From contig CAWZYM010000301.1 in NCBI GenBank assembly GCA_963966185.1, positions 124,001 to 188,000 on the forward strand: a stretch of DNA of 64,000 nt. Reading direction: 5' to 3'. The translations under genes and the position numbers were made by a program. Shown in pieces: positions 52,741-64,000 of this stretch. Below the pieces are notes generated by a model, which had not been told where the DNA came from, made no database searches, and saw only the letters and a list, made by a program, of their open reading frames with translations. Position 1 is the stretch's first letter; every line of letters begins with the position of its first letter. Source of the DNA: Rhabditoides inermis (lineage: Eukaryota; Nematoda; Chromadorea; Rhabditida; Rhabditidae).

Positions 52741-53032
52741 GCCCTCTCTCTCTCTCTCTCTCTCTCGCCCTCTACCCTCTCTATTGCAGCTGCGTATCTC
52801 GTTCCGTCTCACTGCCTCCATCCACCTTCTCAAGGGTGGTCAGATGGGAACGAACGCGCAGTTTCTGGATGACCTTCGCCAGAACTTCGAGGCGATGAGG
52901 GCGGAGGGAAGCGAGAGAGAGGAGGCGCCTCCCCCGGTGGAGGAGCAGCAGACGGAGGAGGTGAAGGAGGAGGAGGAGGAGGAGCAGGAGAGTCAGGGCG
53001 AGGAGCAGATGGAGCAGGGAGGAGACGAGTGA
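42836..53032 (+). CDS. msh-4: MutS homolog MSH4 (meiotic crossover), coding exon interrupted by an element
   Basis: Thirty exons: 42836-42953, 43002-43036 plus 45290-45432 (one exon split by the element), 45580-45656, 46590-46650, 46707-46794, 46928-47040, 47172-47249, 47315-47436, 48016-48149, 48204-48272, 48330-48449, 48562-48654, 48699-48823, 48865-48938, 48999-49080, 49179-49288, 49345-49391, 49456-49530, 49651-49699, 49869-49963, 50041-50088, 50162-50254, 51139-51274, 51414-51478, 51559-51629, 51877-51922, 51981-52035, 52126-52195, 52615-52678, 52790-53032; about 932 residues if the element is ignored (human 936). MSH4 pairs with MSH5 to stabilise recombination intermediates; the C. elegans gene is him-14. 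Core: EGKGPRKGEVAMAAMDL, Walker A GPNM|AGKSTYLKQ split by an intron, Walker B VIVDELAR, TSTEEGIGMSYA, FATHFLDL. The Glu-rich tail is species-specific. As the sequence stands the second exon is broken, so the allele may be inactive or start at ATG 45317. Confidence 0.9.
43037..45232. mobile_element. Long-terminal-inverted-repeat element inside msh-4 exon 2
   Basis: Near-perfect inverted repeats of about 385 bp occupy 43037-43423 and 44848-45232. The octamer CTTCGGCG flanks the element at 43029-43036 and 45233-45240, as expected of an 8-bp target duplication (hAT or P type). The 1.4-kb interior shows no transposase, so it is non-autonomous. A minus-strand frame across the right repeat reads the same peptide as a plus-strand frame across the left, which is simply the inverted repeat. 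Confidence 0.85.
43894..43968 (-). repeat. tRNA-derived (SINE-like) segment
   Basis: The minus strand reads TAGCTAGCGTAGTGGTAACG, then a plausible anticodon arm and TGGGTTCAATTCCCGCT. A real but decayed tRNA cannot be excluded. It lies in the interior of the element that splits msh-4. Confidence 0.5.
46005..46495 (+). repeat. Two diverged direct repeats in an msh-4 intron
   Basis: Segments near 46005-46225 and 46285-46495 share ordered blocks: CGGAGCTCT, AATGATTATCGA, TTTC(T/C)CC near GCG(C/T)TAGCC, CTGTATGC or CGTATGC, and a TCAGATATA/TCAGGATATA-GCGA-type end. This looks like an old tandem duplication or two copies of one repeat. Confidence 0.5.
47626..47699 (+). repeat. tRNA-derived (SINE-like) segment in an msh-4 intron
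   Basis: Reads TTAGCTAGCGTAGTAGTAAC, an arm CTCGCTTGGCAAGAATGAG, and GCGGGATCAATTCCCACC. The A-box half is nearly the same as in the piece at 43894-43968, supporting one repeat family. Confidence 0.5.
50681..51008. mobile_element. Foldback MITE in an msh-4 intron
   Basis: About 113 bp at 50681-50793 are repeated inverted at 50895-51007 (ends ATTATCTTTCAAAAGTACTT / AAGTACTTTTGAAAGATAAT). A TA lies at each edge, fitting Tc1/mariner-type insertion. The loop is about 100 bp and has no coding sequence. Confidence 0.8.
51720..51876 (+). mobile_element. Retrotransposon 3' tail providing an msh-4 splice acceptor
   Basis: The sequence resembles the 3' fragment at 41940-42330: a final coding stretch ending CAGCTCCACTTGTGAG, a T-rich tail with CACGTGTTCTTAAAAACCG, then TTTATTTATTACAG. 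That last AG is the acceptor of msh-4 exon 51877-51922. Confidence 0.45.
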
Positions 53033-53441
53033 GTGGCTCTGTGCTATTTGATTTTGTTATATACTGTGAATATCTTATTGGTTTGTTGAGATCTGTGAAT
53101 GTTGTTAAGTTGTTGTTGTTGTTCATGAATTGTATCGTGACATTTTTGTTGATGAGATAAAAGAAAAAAAGGTAATAGGGGGAAGGAAGGGGACAGGTTC
53201 GAAGTATTTGTGATGAGCACAGGATAAGTCAGATGAGATTAACATTTGATTATCGTTTCTACATTTGTCGTAGTATGTATATTGTATAAGAGGTTTATCC
53301 AACTTCAAATGAACACGAGTTACTGATTACAATAATAATATATTCTCAAATAACGATAAGAGTACGGTATCACACAAAATCACCAAAAAGAAAATCACAA
53401 TCTCACAATCTTTTGACTATATTCAAATAGTACCCAGTATC
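53033..53441. other. Convergent 3' region of msh-4 and the small gene at 53442
   Basis: Two genes end towards each other with 409 bp between their stop codons. AT-rich, no further gene. Confidence 0.5.
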
Positions 53442-53944
53442 TCAGTACTTGAAATCGATCCCGCAGTGTACTGCCTTCTCGTATTGATCTATCTGGTTCA
53501 GAAGGTCCGTGCGTGTGCTGAGAAGCTCCTGAATAAAGAGCAGTATTAATAACGAACATTAAAACACGACTCACGTCCCACTTGTGTTGAGGAGCTGCGT
53601 ACTTGCGGCAGTCGATGATGTGTCGGCGATTGAACTCGAGAAGAGTGTGCGTCTGAAGGAAGATGAGAGTGACAGAAGGAAAAGACAGAGAGGAGAAGGA
53701 ACTTACAATGCGAATGAGATGCTCCAAGTCGCACACTCCTCGTTGGTTCATCTCATCCAGAGATGACTCGATCTCGTTCATGATGACGTGCTCCTGGAAA
53801 ACAGAAAGTGAGAGTGACGTCACTACAAGTAGTACTTACGGGGAACAGTTGTCGGGTGGCCTTGGCGCGCTTGGCAGATGGTATGGAATACGTGGAGGAA
53901 TCCGAGTAGACGGAAGCGGGAGAGTGGTCAGAGTGGCAGCTCAT
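53442..53944 (-). CDS. Small helical protein, function unknown
   Basis: Exons: 53944-53840, 53793-53707, 53652-53575, 53528-53442; 118 residues, all junctions phase 0. A Ser/Tyr-rich start with KRAKATRQLFP is followed by a long predicted helix or coiled coil from about residue 36 (MNEIESSLDEMNQRG, LEHLIRITHTLLEFNRR, WDELLSTRTDLLNQIDQYEK). The size and layout recall small coiled-coil subunits of vesicle or kinetochore complexes, but no family was recognised. Confidence 0.7.
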
Positions 53945-54475
53945 TGTGAGTGTGAAGATGGGAGGTGGGGGAACGGCTTTTATTCTGATACTAGTATCAA
54001 TAATGGGAGTATCAGTCGGTCAGGTCTCTCGCCCGTGGCATGTCTGCGGGCGGGCGGCAATCGCATGATTGAGGGACGAAGGTGCGGTGCTCGTGGGTAG
54101 AGACAGAGATTCACACGACGCCGCTCATTATGAGAGTTCCACTACAATGTTTGGGGGCGACTTTTTTGTTGACGATGATACCACATATTGCCATTCTTTT
54201 CACTCTCGTGCGGCAACAGTTGATTTTTCGCGTAATATAAGTATGTTTTGGGAAAAATCGCAATGTCGATAATACATACTTGTATAGAATCAGTTTACTG
54301 TCGCCATCAACTAATAATATTCTCTGCTACATACATGAAACACAGTACACAGTCAATATCACAAGTACAAATTGGGTGTGGATGTTGGGGTTTGGTCAGT
54401 CAGAGAGGGTTGCACGGGAGGTTAGAAGTACCGGACTGGGAAGTTGGGTGAAGATGAAGAAGGAAGAATACGAAC
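53945..54475. other. Spacer between the small gene and FoxB
   Basis: No gene seen. It should hold the promoter of the small gene and the FoxB 3' UTR. Confidence 0.4.
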
Positions 54476-56532
54476 TCAAGAAGACGACAAGAGAGCTTCT
54501 ATGGAGAATGACTTGACAGGCGGCGGCTGGGCGAACTGGGCGAGTAGGTGGTTGAGGTGCGTGGAGATGGTGGGCTCCTCCCTCTCCTTCTCCCCCTCTT
54601 CTTCCGCCTTCCCCCCACTCAGATCCAGAGGATTTCCAGCCAGCAACTGAGGCAGCAACAGGAAGTTGTACGTGTTCAACAGCAGCGACGCGTCGAACGG
54701 CATCTCCAGCTGCTTGGACAGGGGCGGCGACATGGTGGGCGTGGTCTGCGGCGGCGTGAGTGGTGGGGGAAGGGGCGGAGCGTGAAGGGGCGGAGCGAGG
54801 GTGGGGAGGGGGAAGAGCGGTTGCATGAACCACGGCATGGGCGGGGCCATCTTGGCGGGCGGCGCGCCGTCGTCGCACGTCTCGCCGCGAACCTGCAAGG
54901 GTACGCTTGGTTAGACAAGGTACTGTAGATTGAATTTGTCTTTATAATTGGTGTCTGTGTGCAGTGGAATGTGTCTTGATTGGAAAACGCTCTTTACTCC
55001 TATTACAATGGGAAGATGCGGTAATCAACGCACACCAATACGTCGTCAGTTTTATGGCAGGCGAGAGAAGACGGAGAACAGAGAGGAAGACAGAGATAGA
55101 GGAATGAAAAGAAGAAAAGATAGAGTGAGAGAGAAAGACTAGGTAAGCGAAGACGTGAAGTCAGAAACTGCGTGAGAATGATCGCATCCAATGATAACAT
55201 TATCGTTTTTCTGTCATCGCGCGGCGTTCGAAAGATGAAGACGAAATATGGGCTGTGAGAAAGACTAAGCGGTTTTCCTTTCACGAAAACGGAAGCATCG
55301 GCTGTGGACTGATATTGTGATGATAAGGGATACGGTATATGTGATGAGACCGACCGTCCGCCGTCGGGTGATAACATTGATAAGTCTCGGGTACGGTAGC
55401 TCTGTCGCCAGAATCATTTGGAAATAGTGTGCGTTGTGTGGGAGGAATCTAATCAAATGCGGCATTAGCTTAGCACATACGTAATCGCCAGGATTAGTTA
55501 GAAAGGCGAGGGTAAATAGGCAGTATACAATTGCAAGCTCCGCCCATTTAAGCCCCGCCTACCTTGAATCGCTTGCGGCGTCGGAGGCAGGATCCGTTCT
55601 CGAACATCGACAGTGCGTTCGGATGGACGGCCCAGTACGAACCCTGTAGGAAGAATACGGTATTATCAATCTGGGTTACGGTATTTACCTTTCCGGGCTG
55701 GTCGGGCCTTCTCGGTATTTTGATGAAGCAATCGTTGAAAGAGAGATTGTGCCGCAAAGAGTTCTGCCACCTGTAAAATATTGACTTTCGAAATGACGAT
55801 TGTACTGCTTTTGTAAAGACAATAACGAGTTTCCGCTTCACAAACAATTTGGAGCAGGGAAGAAAGGAGAAGTGGGAGAGAAGAGACGGAGAGAGACAGA
55901 GAGAGATGAGTGACGCTGTGTAATCTACAGTATCCACACACGGAGAAGAAAGAAAGGCGACAAGTGTAGCAAATCGGCAAATTGTAGGCAATGAGAAGGG
56001 GAGATTGAGGCGGAAAAAAGTAAAGAAACGTCAAACGCGACAAAGGATGGACAGAGAAAATAAGACGAGGAAATTGTCAGTGTGACTCGCTCACCTCTGC
56101 GTGTTGTTTCGGTAGAATGGGAACTTGTCCATAATAAATCGATAGATCTCCGTCAGTGGAAGCATCTTCTCGTCACTAAAAACATAAAGTGAGTAAAGTT
56201 GCGAATGCAAAATAGTAAATAGTGTGCAATTTTTTTCGATTCAGTAATTCAGCACAGCTTCAAGAAAAGAAACATTAATGGGATCGCGGATACGTTTCAC
56301 CAGCATTCAGATACGTTTCGATCACCTGTTCTGGATGGCCATGTAGGTGAGCCAGATGTAGGAGTACGGCGGTTTCTGGAAGCAATCAATATCAATAATC
56401 GATTTATTGATTGGGGTTATGGATTCGCATAAAATGCAAGAATGCCGACAGCTGGCGCGAAAATGTTGCGAACACTCGTTAATAGCTAATCCTCACCTGC
56501 TCATCGTATGAATCCTTGCCGGGACGTGGCAT
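54476..56532 (-). CDS. lin-31: FoxB forkhead transcription factor, LIN-31-like
   Basis: Exons: 56532-56497, 56375-56326, 56175-56095, 55770-55689, 55643-55563, 54892-54476; 248 residues. The FoxB start [12 protein letters not shown] leads directly into the forkhead ([73 protein letters not shown]) and the basic wing RRRKRFK. The C-terminal half is Pro-rich and ends with an eh1-like FSIEALL repression motif, which binds Groucho-type corepressors. In C. elegans LIN-31 acts with LIN-1 downstream of MAP kinase in vulval fate choice; the match in start, length and domain order supports orthology. The last exon has a different, GC-rich composition. Start certain. Confidence 0.95.
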
Positions 56533-57089
56533 ACTGTAGATGGACTCCCTGATTCAGGACAGCTGAGGTACGGTAGCCAGGTGGGAGTACGGTAAGTGAT
56601 CGTGTGATAAGACGACGTAGTGACACGAGCGAGCGTGTGTACATCGACTAAACAGAGGCGGCCCCGTCAAATATGGAATTAGGGTGATGGGAGGAGAGGG
56701 CGGGGCTTGCGGGGGCGCTCGGCCAATCAGCGCCCGCCTCGGCTACAGTAAGGGGAGATTGGGGGTGGAGATAAGGAGATTGGAGGCGGCCGGATCCGTA
56801 CTGTTTCGGGATATACCAGTAGTACAGTTTTTACAGGCATCAGATTCTCTTTTGTCTCAATCGATTGATTCCTGTTTTGTTTATGTTTATGCTAGATAAG
56901 ATTGTATTTTATTATAACATTAACTTGTCACATGCTAAGGTATTTCATGCAGACTAGTATAATGTCGCAGTTATGACGTCTCCATTCCATTCTCCTCCTC
57001 CTCGTCTGCCATCTGTTGCGTTTTACCGCGCGCGGTGCGGGAGTCAATTGCTATTTCCACCCTCTCTCTCTCTTTCTTTCTCTCTCTCT

Positions 57090-57136
<47 letters not shown>

Positions 57137-58188
57137 TCTCTCTTCTCCTAGACCTAGACCCCCTGCTGACTCCCTACCCTATCTTCTTCTCAGTTTCTCA
57201 CTCATTATGCGTACAATACGTTTCATATTTTGTAGTTTGCTTGCCTTGGTAATCCAATGGGGTACTGTAAAGATTAGCTAAGCCGCTTCGCTCGCCTCGT
57301 CGCTTTTAATTTTCCCTCTCGTTCGAGAATGAGAAAATTGTTGTTTCTAGGTCCCGAGGCAATATTGGCGAGTGAGAGTGAGAGAGGGGGAAGAGAGTCG
57401 TTTCCGCTCTGTTGACTGTACACACGCAGTATTGACATGGGATACGGTAGCCGAGAGCATAGCATTCTCGAAAACAAGCACTTTCTCGATTGTGTCCCTC
57501 GCTGTTAGTCATACGCAAATTACTACTGAAGCGTATACACAACTACAGTATCCAGCCCATTCATACTAGTACATACACGAGTTCTTTCCATGTAAGAAGG
57601 CCGATCCGATACGCTCAATCGATTAGCAGCCCGGGTGAAAAAAACCCGCAAAAGGCGTCAATCTGTCTAGTCGCGTCCTTCACTGTCCGAGACAGGGAAT
57701 AGAGTAGGCGCATCGGAGAGAGCGCAGACACCACTCTCAACTAACTGCAAATGAGAGTACCGGTAATCCGTGAAATAGGATGGGAATCAGGAATCAGATC
57801 ACACACAGAGTGTTTTGTTATTGTTTGGGATTCGGGTGGGAATCTGGATGCGATGTCGGAAGTGCTAAAGGGATGATCTAGAGAGGGCGCCCGTTTGCGG
57901 TGTCTCTGTCTCTTCTTCCAGTCGATTGATCTGGACAGCCGGCTGGATCAATCGATCTGCCATACGTCTCAATCACATAAAGAGGGCGACATTGCGCGCT
58001 GAGGCGGAGACGCGTCACAATTGTGACAAGCCTTCCCCCCCCCTCTCTCTCTCGCAATTCCAAGCATCACATTCCCCGACAATTACTCCAGCTAGGTTAT
58101 TGGTTATTTACTGGGACGCACATCTGTTGTCTCCAACTACCGTAGAAGGCATTACGCTCAGACGACTCCCTGCAAATATTAGTTCGCC

Positions 58189-58246
<58 letters not shown>

Positions 58247-59091
58247 TGTCTCTCTGACTCGAGTCGACAATTGAAATGCAATTGCTGCAGAGACATCTGA
58301 AGGGTGTGGAAGAAGGGGCAAAGAAAAGAAATACAACAAATACTTCCATAAAACATCTTCAACAGGTGGTAGGAGCCGAAACTGGGTTGTTCATCATCTC
58401 TTCCTTATCACAGTTTCACTTTCTCTATTGAATGCACACAGACATTCTTTAAAGGTACACTGGCGACCTATTTTTGACTCGGAACGTTTAAAAGAATACT
58501 ATTAAAGGTACACTGGCGACTTATTTTTGATTCGAAATGTTTGAGAGAATCATATTAATCTAAAAATTTTTTTCGATTTGTGAAAAAGAACAACGATTAT
58601 CCGTTGCTTTCAAATGTTGCAACTCGCTGTTGCAACAATTTATTTCAAACTCAAAATTGGTCCCGCCACGACTTCCATTCCGTTGAACTCTTCAATACTG
58701 CAGAAATGACGGGAGAAGACATGAATCGAGATGAACGAATTACGTTACCTAACCATATGGCTCAATGCGTGTGTGCGCCGTTATGGCGCAAATGTTTTGC
58801 ATGAGTGATAATACGTGTTCAAGAGAGCTAGTTGCAGAAATAATTCGCCACTGTTTCTTTAACACATTTTCATGTTGTTGAAATATGTTCCATGAAACCC
58901 AAATCAAAGCACATATTTTGTCTTGTAATTTGTAATCTGAATATACTTCTTAACACTATCTTAAACACTTCGAAAAACAAACAATAAACCATAAACACAA
59001 CACCGAGTCCATGTATTTGATAGACCATATTTATTATATACTGCACCAGTACTGGCGGTTATGAAATGGGCGTGGCCTGAATGGGCGGAGA
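56533..59091. other. FoxB upstream region with microsatellites and a MITE-like element
   Basis: A long non-coding region precedes FoxB. It contains (CT)n tracts at 57060-57135 and 58188-58242 and the repeat at 58448-58862. No gene was seen. Its length and position make it the likely home of FoxB regulatory sequence. Confidence 0.5.
58448..58862. mobile_element. MITE-like element sharing ends with 13003-13744
   Basis: The left end motif TTTAAAGGTACACTGGCGAC (58448) is repeated at 58502 in the same direction and occurs inverted at 58840-58862. The body is about 415 bp with no transposase. The same end motif defines the element holding the U6 copy. Confidence 0.6.
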
Positions 59092-60603
<1,512 letters not shown>

Positions 60604-60756
60604 GACCGCGCGCGGATCAAAGTTTATCCGCTTATCTCATCTGATTAGCCAGCTTCGATTTCACTTCGCCCTTCCGAAATCCCGTTCTTTTTCGAGAAAT
60701 CGTGATTTCGCCTAACCGAGAAGTGGATATCAATGGGCGGCCACGCAAGATCACGT

Positions 60757-60805
<49 letters not shown>

Positions 60806-61661
60806 CTTCCGCTCTAGGTAACACGAACCTCTCACATCATCACCGCACTAACAGCCTAATAAAATCTTCATATTTCGCCACCTGCGATCGTCAAAGGCAG
60901 GCCGACAGAGGAAGAGAGACCGCAATATTGACTTCGATACGCGCATCACGCTTCATTTCACTCACTCTGTCGGTTCAAAGCAGCCGGACCGAAACGGGTT
61001 CCTCCCTCGCTCCACTCTCCTCTTTTTAGAGGGTACACACATTTACCCCAACTCCCATTCATCTAAACTACCCGAATCAGTGGCCAACCAATCCATCAGA
61101 GACAGAGGAAGGACAAGTAATCAATCACTTCTCCCAATACTCCCTCCAAAACAATGTCACTCCTACCGTAACCCAATATTGCCTTCGTTCCGCTATCATT
61201 CCAAAACCAGCCTCATTAGCTAACTAGCACATAAACACCTCCTCCTCTCTGCCTGATCATCAATCACCGTCCTCCGGTCTCCCGCCGCGATCCTACCGTA
61301 TGCTAGTCTAATGTGCGCGAAGCGAGTGACCTCATTCCATCAAAACAACACAGCCACCGACGTCAGTGGGAATCAAATGAACACAGCGAGTAGGGGGAGG
61401 AAAGAAAATACGCAACTCGCACACAACAAAACAACAATACGAAGATGCAACAGACAAAATACACAATACAGTAGTAATCATCAAATGGGTAACAACGGAG
61501 GGCGGGTCTCATCAGTTAGTTGGACGGTACGCCGAGATACTACAACATCAACAATCAAATACCATAACATGGACATTACCCTACAGTGGATGGAAGAGTA
61601 GTCATCTGGTCAATAGCAAATGGGACCTTCTGAAGGTCGTAGCCAGAGTGAGAGATGGGGT
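60604..61661. other. Spacer between the MTR4 end and secreted-protein gene
   Basis: Contains a (CT)n tract at 60762-60802 and otherwise no feature that could be supported. It should contain the promoter of the gene at 59092-60603 and the MTR4 3' UTR. Confidence 0.4.
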
Positions 61662-63929
61662 CTAGAGGTAGAGAGACGCGGCGAATACGATGTCCCTCTT
61701 GATCGCCACGCGACACGCCTCGAACTTCTCCTCCAGATCCTTCGTCTCCATCGCCTTTGCCGCATTCACCTGAACGAGCCCATATTCAGAAGAACATGAA
61801 TTAGAAAACTAGAATGTTACATATTGATTTAGCTCGTCCAGAACAACGTTCCCATCATTCCAAATCCACAACCCACCATCTCTCTGAGCACCTCCTCGAG
61901 ACGGCGCAGACAGCGGATGATGGAACCTGCAAGCAATGAGTCAAGAGTCAACCACACCAGCAAATAAACGTTTCGCTAATCATGCTGACAAAATGGTGAA
62001 AGGCCATACTAGTTGTCGAGGTACACTACTTCTCCGATCCAAGTACTAACCGGGCGCATCGTTGCTTGACTAGCCAGATCGGACGGGATGGCGTATATTC
62101 AACGAGCTATGAACGTAAGCTCCATGCTGACCATTACACTCCATCATCTTCCCTTGCCCCCAAGTGGTCGGTCCCCCAGTTTATTTTCCCCATCGCACCC
62201 GCAAAGCCCGGTCTACGTGGACCATTGCTGGATCAACGGTACCCGCTACATGTTCGCTGCTGGCTTTGGAATTTGAGGAATCCTCGGAGCACGGAGTTGA
62301 AACCGCCGAGTACACTTTCTACAATGGTTGTCGCAACGTCAACGCAAGCGTGAGACCAAGCACACCACCCCTCCTTCACGTCGCATCCTGACAAGAAGGT
62401 ACCACCGACAGATACTTCACTCAGACTAAACCCTTTGTGTTTCATCTCCGTTGTTGTATTCTTGATATCGGCAGTAAATCAATTCAACTACTTCTCACTT
62501 CCCAGTCTCTCCCTCCTCCCCCACTCACCCTCGAATACGTCCGTCGACTTGAGAATCTCGGCAAAAGTCTTCCCGTTCACCCAGTTGAACACTACGTCCA
62601 TCAGACCCGCCTGAAAAGAAAGAGGGGAAATGAGCCGGTTACAAGTTCACAACACAATACTCATTAAAAACTTGTTGAGCAATTCAATGATCGTTGCTCT
62701 GTTCGATGAGAAAATAAGTATGTACTTTCGATAAAAAATTGAAAAAAACACACATCGACGATCACACTATCACACACTACACTACACTCCTTCCTCCTTT
62801 CCTTCTCCTGCCAGCCTGCCTACCTTGAACGACTCGACGTACGTCTCCTCGACCATGTCCAGACGACACTCGATAGACATCTTCGCGATCCGCCGAGCCT
62901 CCTCCTGAATATCACATCATAGTCTGCCATCAACTCAACGTTCATTAACGTATTTGGTGATCGACAATCGCTATTGCGCAGCAAAAATCAATACACTACA
63001 GGGTCCATGCGATTCTCCCTCCAACCCCCACCCACTCACCTGCACCTTCCGCAGACAACCGCCCAGCTCGTCGATCATCTTCGGCACGTTCGCGTTCTCC
63101 TGAATACCGTAATCACACAATGTCCATAACGACCACCGTATCGCCACCGTACCTGGAAAACGAAGCAGGAGAGAAGGGCGCCAATCTGTCCGACGGTGAG
63201 GTCGTTGAATACACCGGAGAAGAGCATTTCAGTGAGGAGGAGCTCATCCGACGCCGACACCTCGCACGCAACACGCCCCTGACAATGCAAGCAGCATATC
63301 AGCTGGTCGGATGTATATCCCATCCCCGCTATCTTTCAACAACACTACTCTTCTCTGCAATAAAAAATAAAGTAATTAACTTTTCATTTCCTCTCGCATC
63401 CAACTCATAAATTATTGTACGCTTCAATTCATCCCAATTGGTCTTCACATCACTACATCACATGTTGACAACACATCTCCCCAGCACACACAATAATAAC
63501 AAAGAAATCTTCATCCCCATCCCCTCTCCCCACCTTGTCCAGGACGACGTCGTGCGCGTCGCAGTACTGCAGACGGCGCAGCACCTAAACACACCAAGTC
63601 CTCTCTCTTCCCCCCCCCTCTCTCTCCCACCTTCTTCCTGTTTTGCAGCTCGTCATTGTGAAGGAATGACATGGCCTTCTTCAGCTCCGCCTTCAACGAC
63701 GTCAGCTCCGCGCGCACGTCGTTCTGACAATCAATCACAAGTCAAAGATAATCACGAATACAAACACAAAACAATTTCAACTGCACATGAAGCAGCTATA
63801 ACACTAATAATTCGATACCGACCCACCTTCGTCTCCCACTGCTTCTCGATGTCGGCATAGTCTGCCCTCCTCTTCAGCTCGTGGCCCTCCAGACGCTCCT
63901 TCAGAGCAGACAGACGCTGCACGTCGTCC
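61662..63929 (-). CDS. mtr-4: MTR4 (SKIV2L2) exosome RNA helicase, C-terminal part
   Basis: Visible exons: 63929-63827, 63723-63631, 63584-63534, 63278-63153, 63099-63040, 62904-62824, 62610-62529, 61926-61877, 61769-61662; the gene continues past the window end, so helicase motifs are not seen. The part present is the C-terminal helical domain: KKVLRRLQYCDAHDVVLDK, GRVACEVSASDELLLTEMLF, ALLSCFVFQ, EARRIAKMSIECRL, GLMDVVFNWVNGKTFAEILK, GSIIRCLRRLEEVLREM and the hallmark terminus IKRDIVFAASLYL. MTR4 is the nuclear exosome's 3'-5' helicase, working in TRAMP and related adaptors on rRNA and other transcripts. The length of this part matches human MTR4. Confidence 0.97.
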
Positions 63930-64000
63930 CTCAAACAACACACAGTAACAGAGTAACAATGTTACGGTAACATCCCTTCTACTCTACCATATCCAAACTA

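Overview
The window is gene-dense animal DNA with short introns (most 40-100 nt) and many CT/GA and GT microsatellites. It is most likely from a nematode. A transthyretin-like secreted protein, an Srx-type serpentine chemoreceptor and a LIN-31-type FoxB factor are present. Several start codons (25592, 32513, 42836) sit 0-2 nt after a pyrimidine-AG acceptor, as expected for spliced-leader trans-splicing. The species cannot be named from the sequence. Exons were joined by hand from GT-AG (sometimes GC-AG) sites and reading phase, so ends are predictions.

Layout. Plus strand: MAST kinase (924-8493) and a BTB gene with a triplicated exon and a 1.5-kb CT-rich tract (9603-12923). Next comes a repeat block with a U6 snRNA copy (13003-13744), then a transthyretin-like gene with an inverted partial copy beside it (14310-15604). 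A minus-strand run follows: an unidentified 12-13 exon gene (15703-17623), a small novel gene (18245-19174), an Orb2/CPEB2-4-type CPEB (19833-22260) and two bZIP genes (22770-23400 and 24213-25250). A 341-bp head-to-head spacer leads to a plus-strand run: ash-2 (25592-30434), glyoxalase II (30778-32277), deoxyhypusine synthase (32513-36124, with an unrelated minus-strand gene nested in an intron) and an ankyrin-repeat gene (36595-39635). Then come an Srx receptor (minus, 39973-41645) and msh-4 (plus, 42836-53032). The last part is minus strand: a small novel gene (53442-53944), FoxB/lin-31 (54476-56532), a secreted cysteine-containing protein (59092-60603) and the C-terminal part of the RNA helicase MTR4 (61662 to beyond the window end).

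The genes do not form one pathway. They are mostly housekeeping and developmental: chromatin methylation (ASH2), hypusination (DHPS), methylglyoxal detoxification (HAGH), meiotic crossover (MSH4), exosome RNA decay (MTR4), translational control (CPEB) and transcription (bZIPs, FoxB). ash-2, glyoxalase II and DHPS are close and co-directional and could be an operon.

The most striking observations are these. (1) A 2.2-kb long-inverted-repeat element interrupts the second coding exon of msh-4, flanked by an 8-bp repeat; leaving it out of the reading restores an open frame. (2) A 97-nt exon of the BTB gene occurs three times, and its length, not divisible by three, makes copy number decide the C-terminus. 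(3) GC-AG introns look unusually frequent. (4) A U6 snRNA copy lies inside a repeat with inverted ends.
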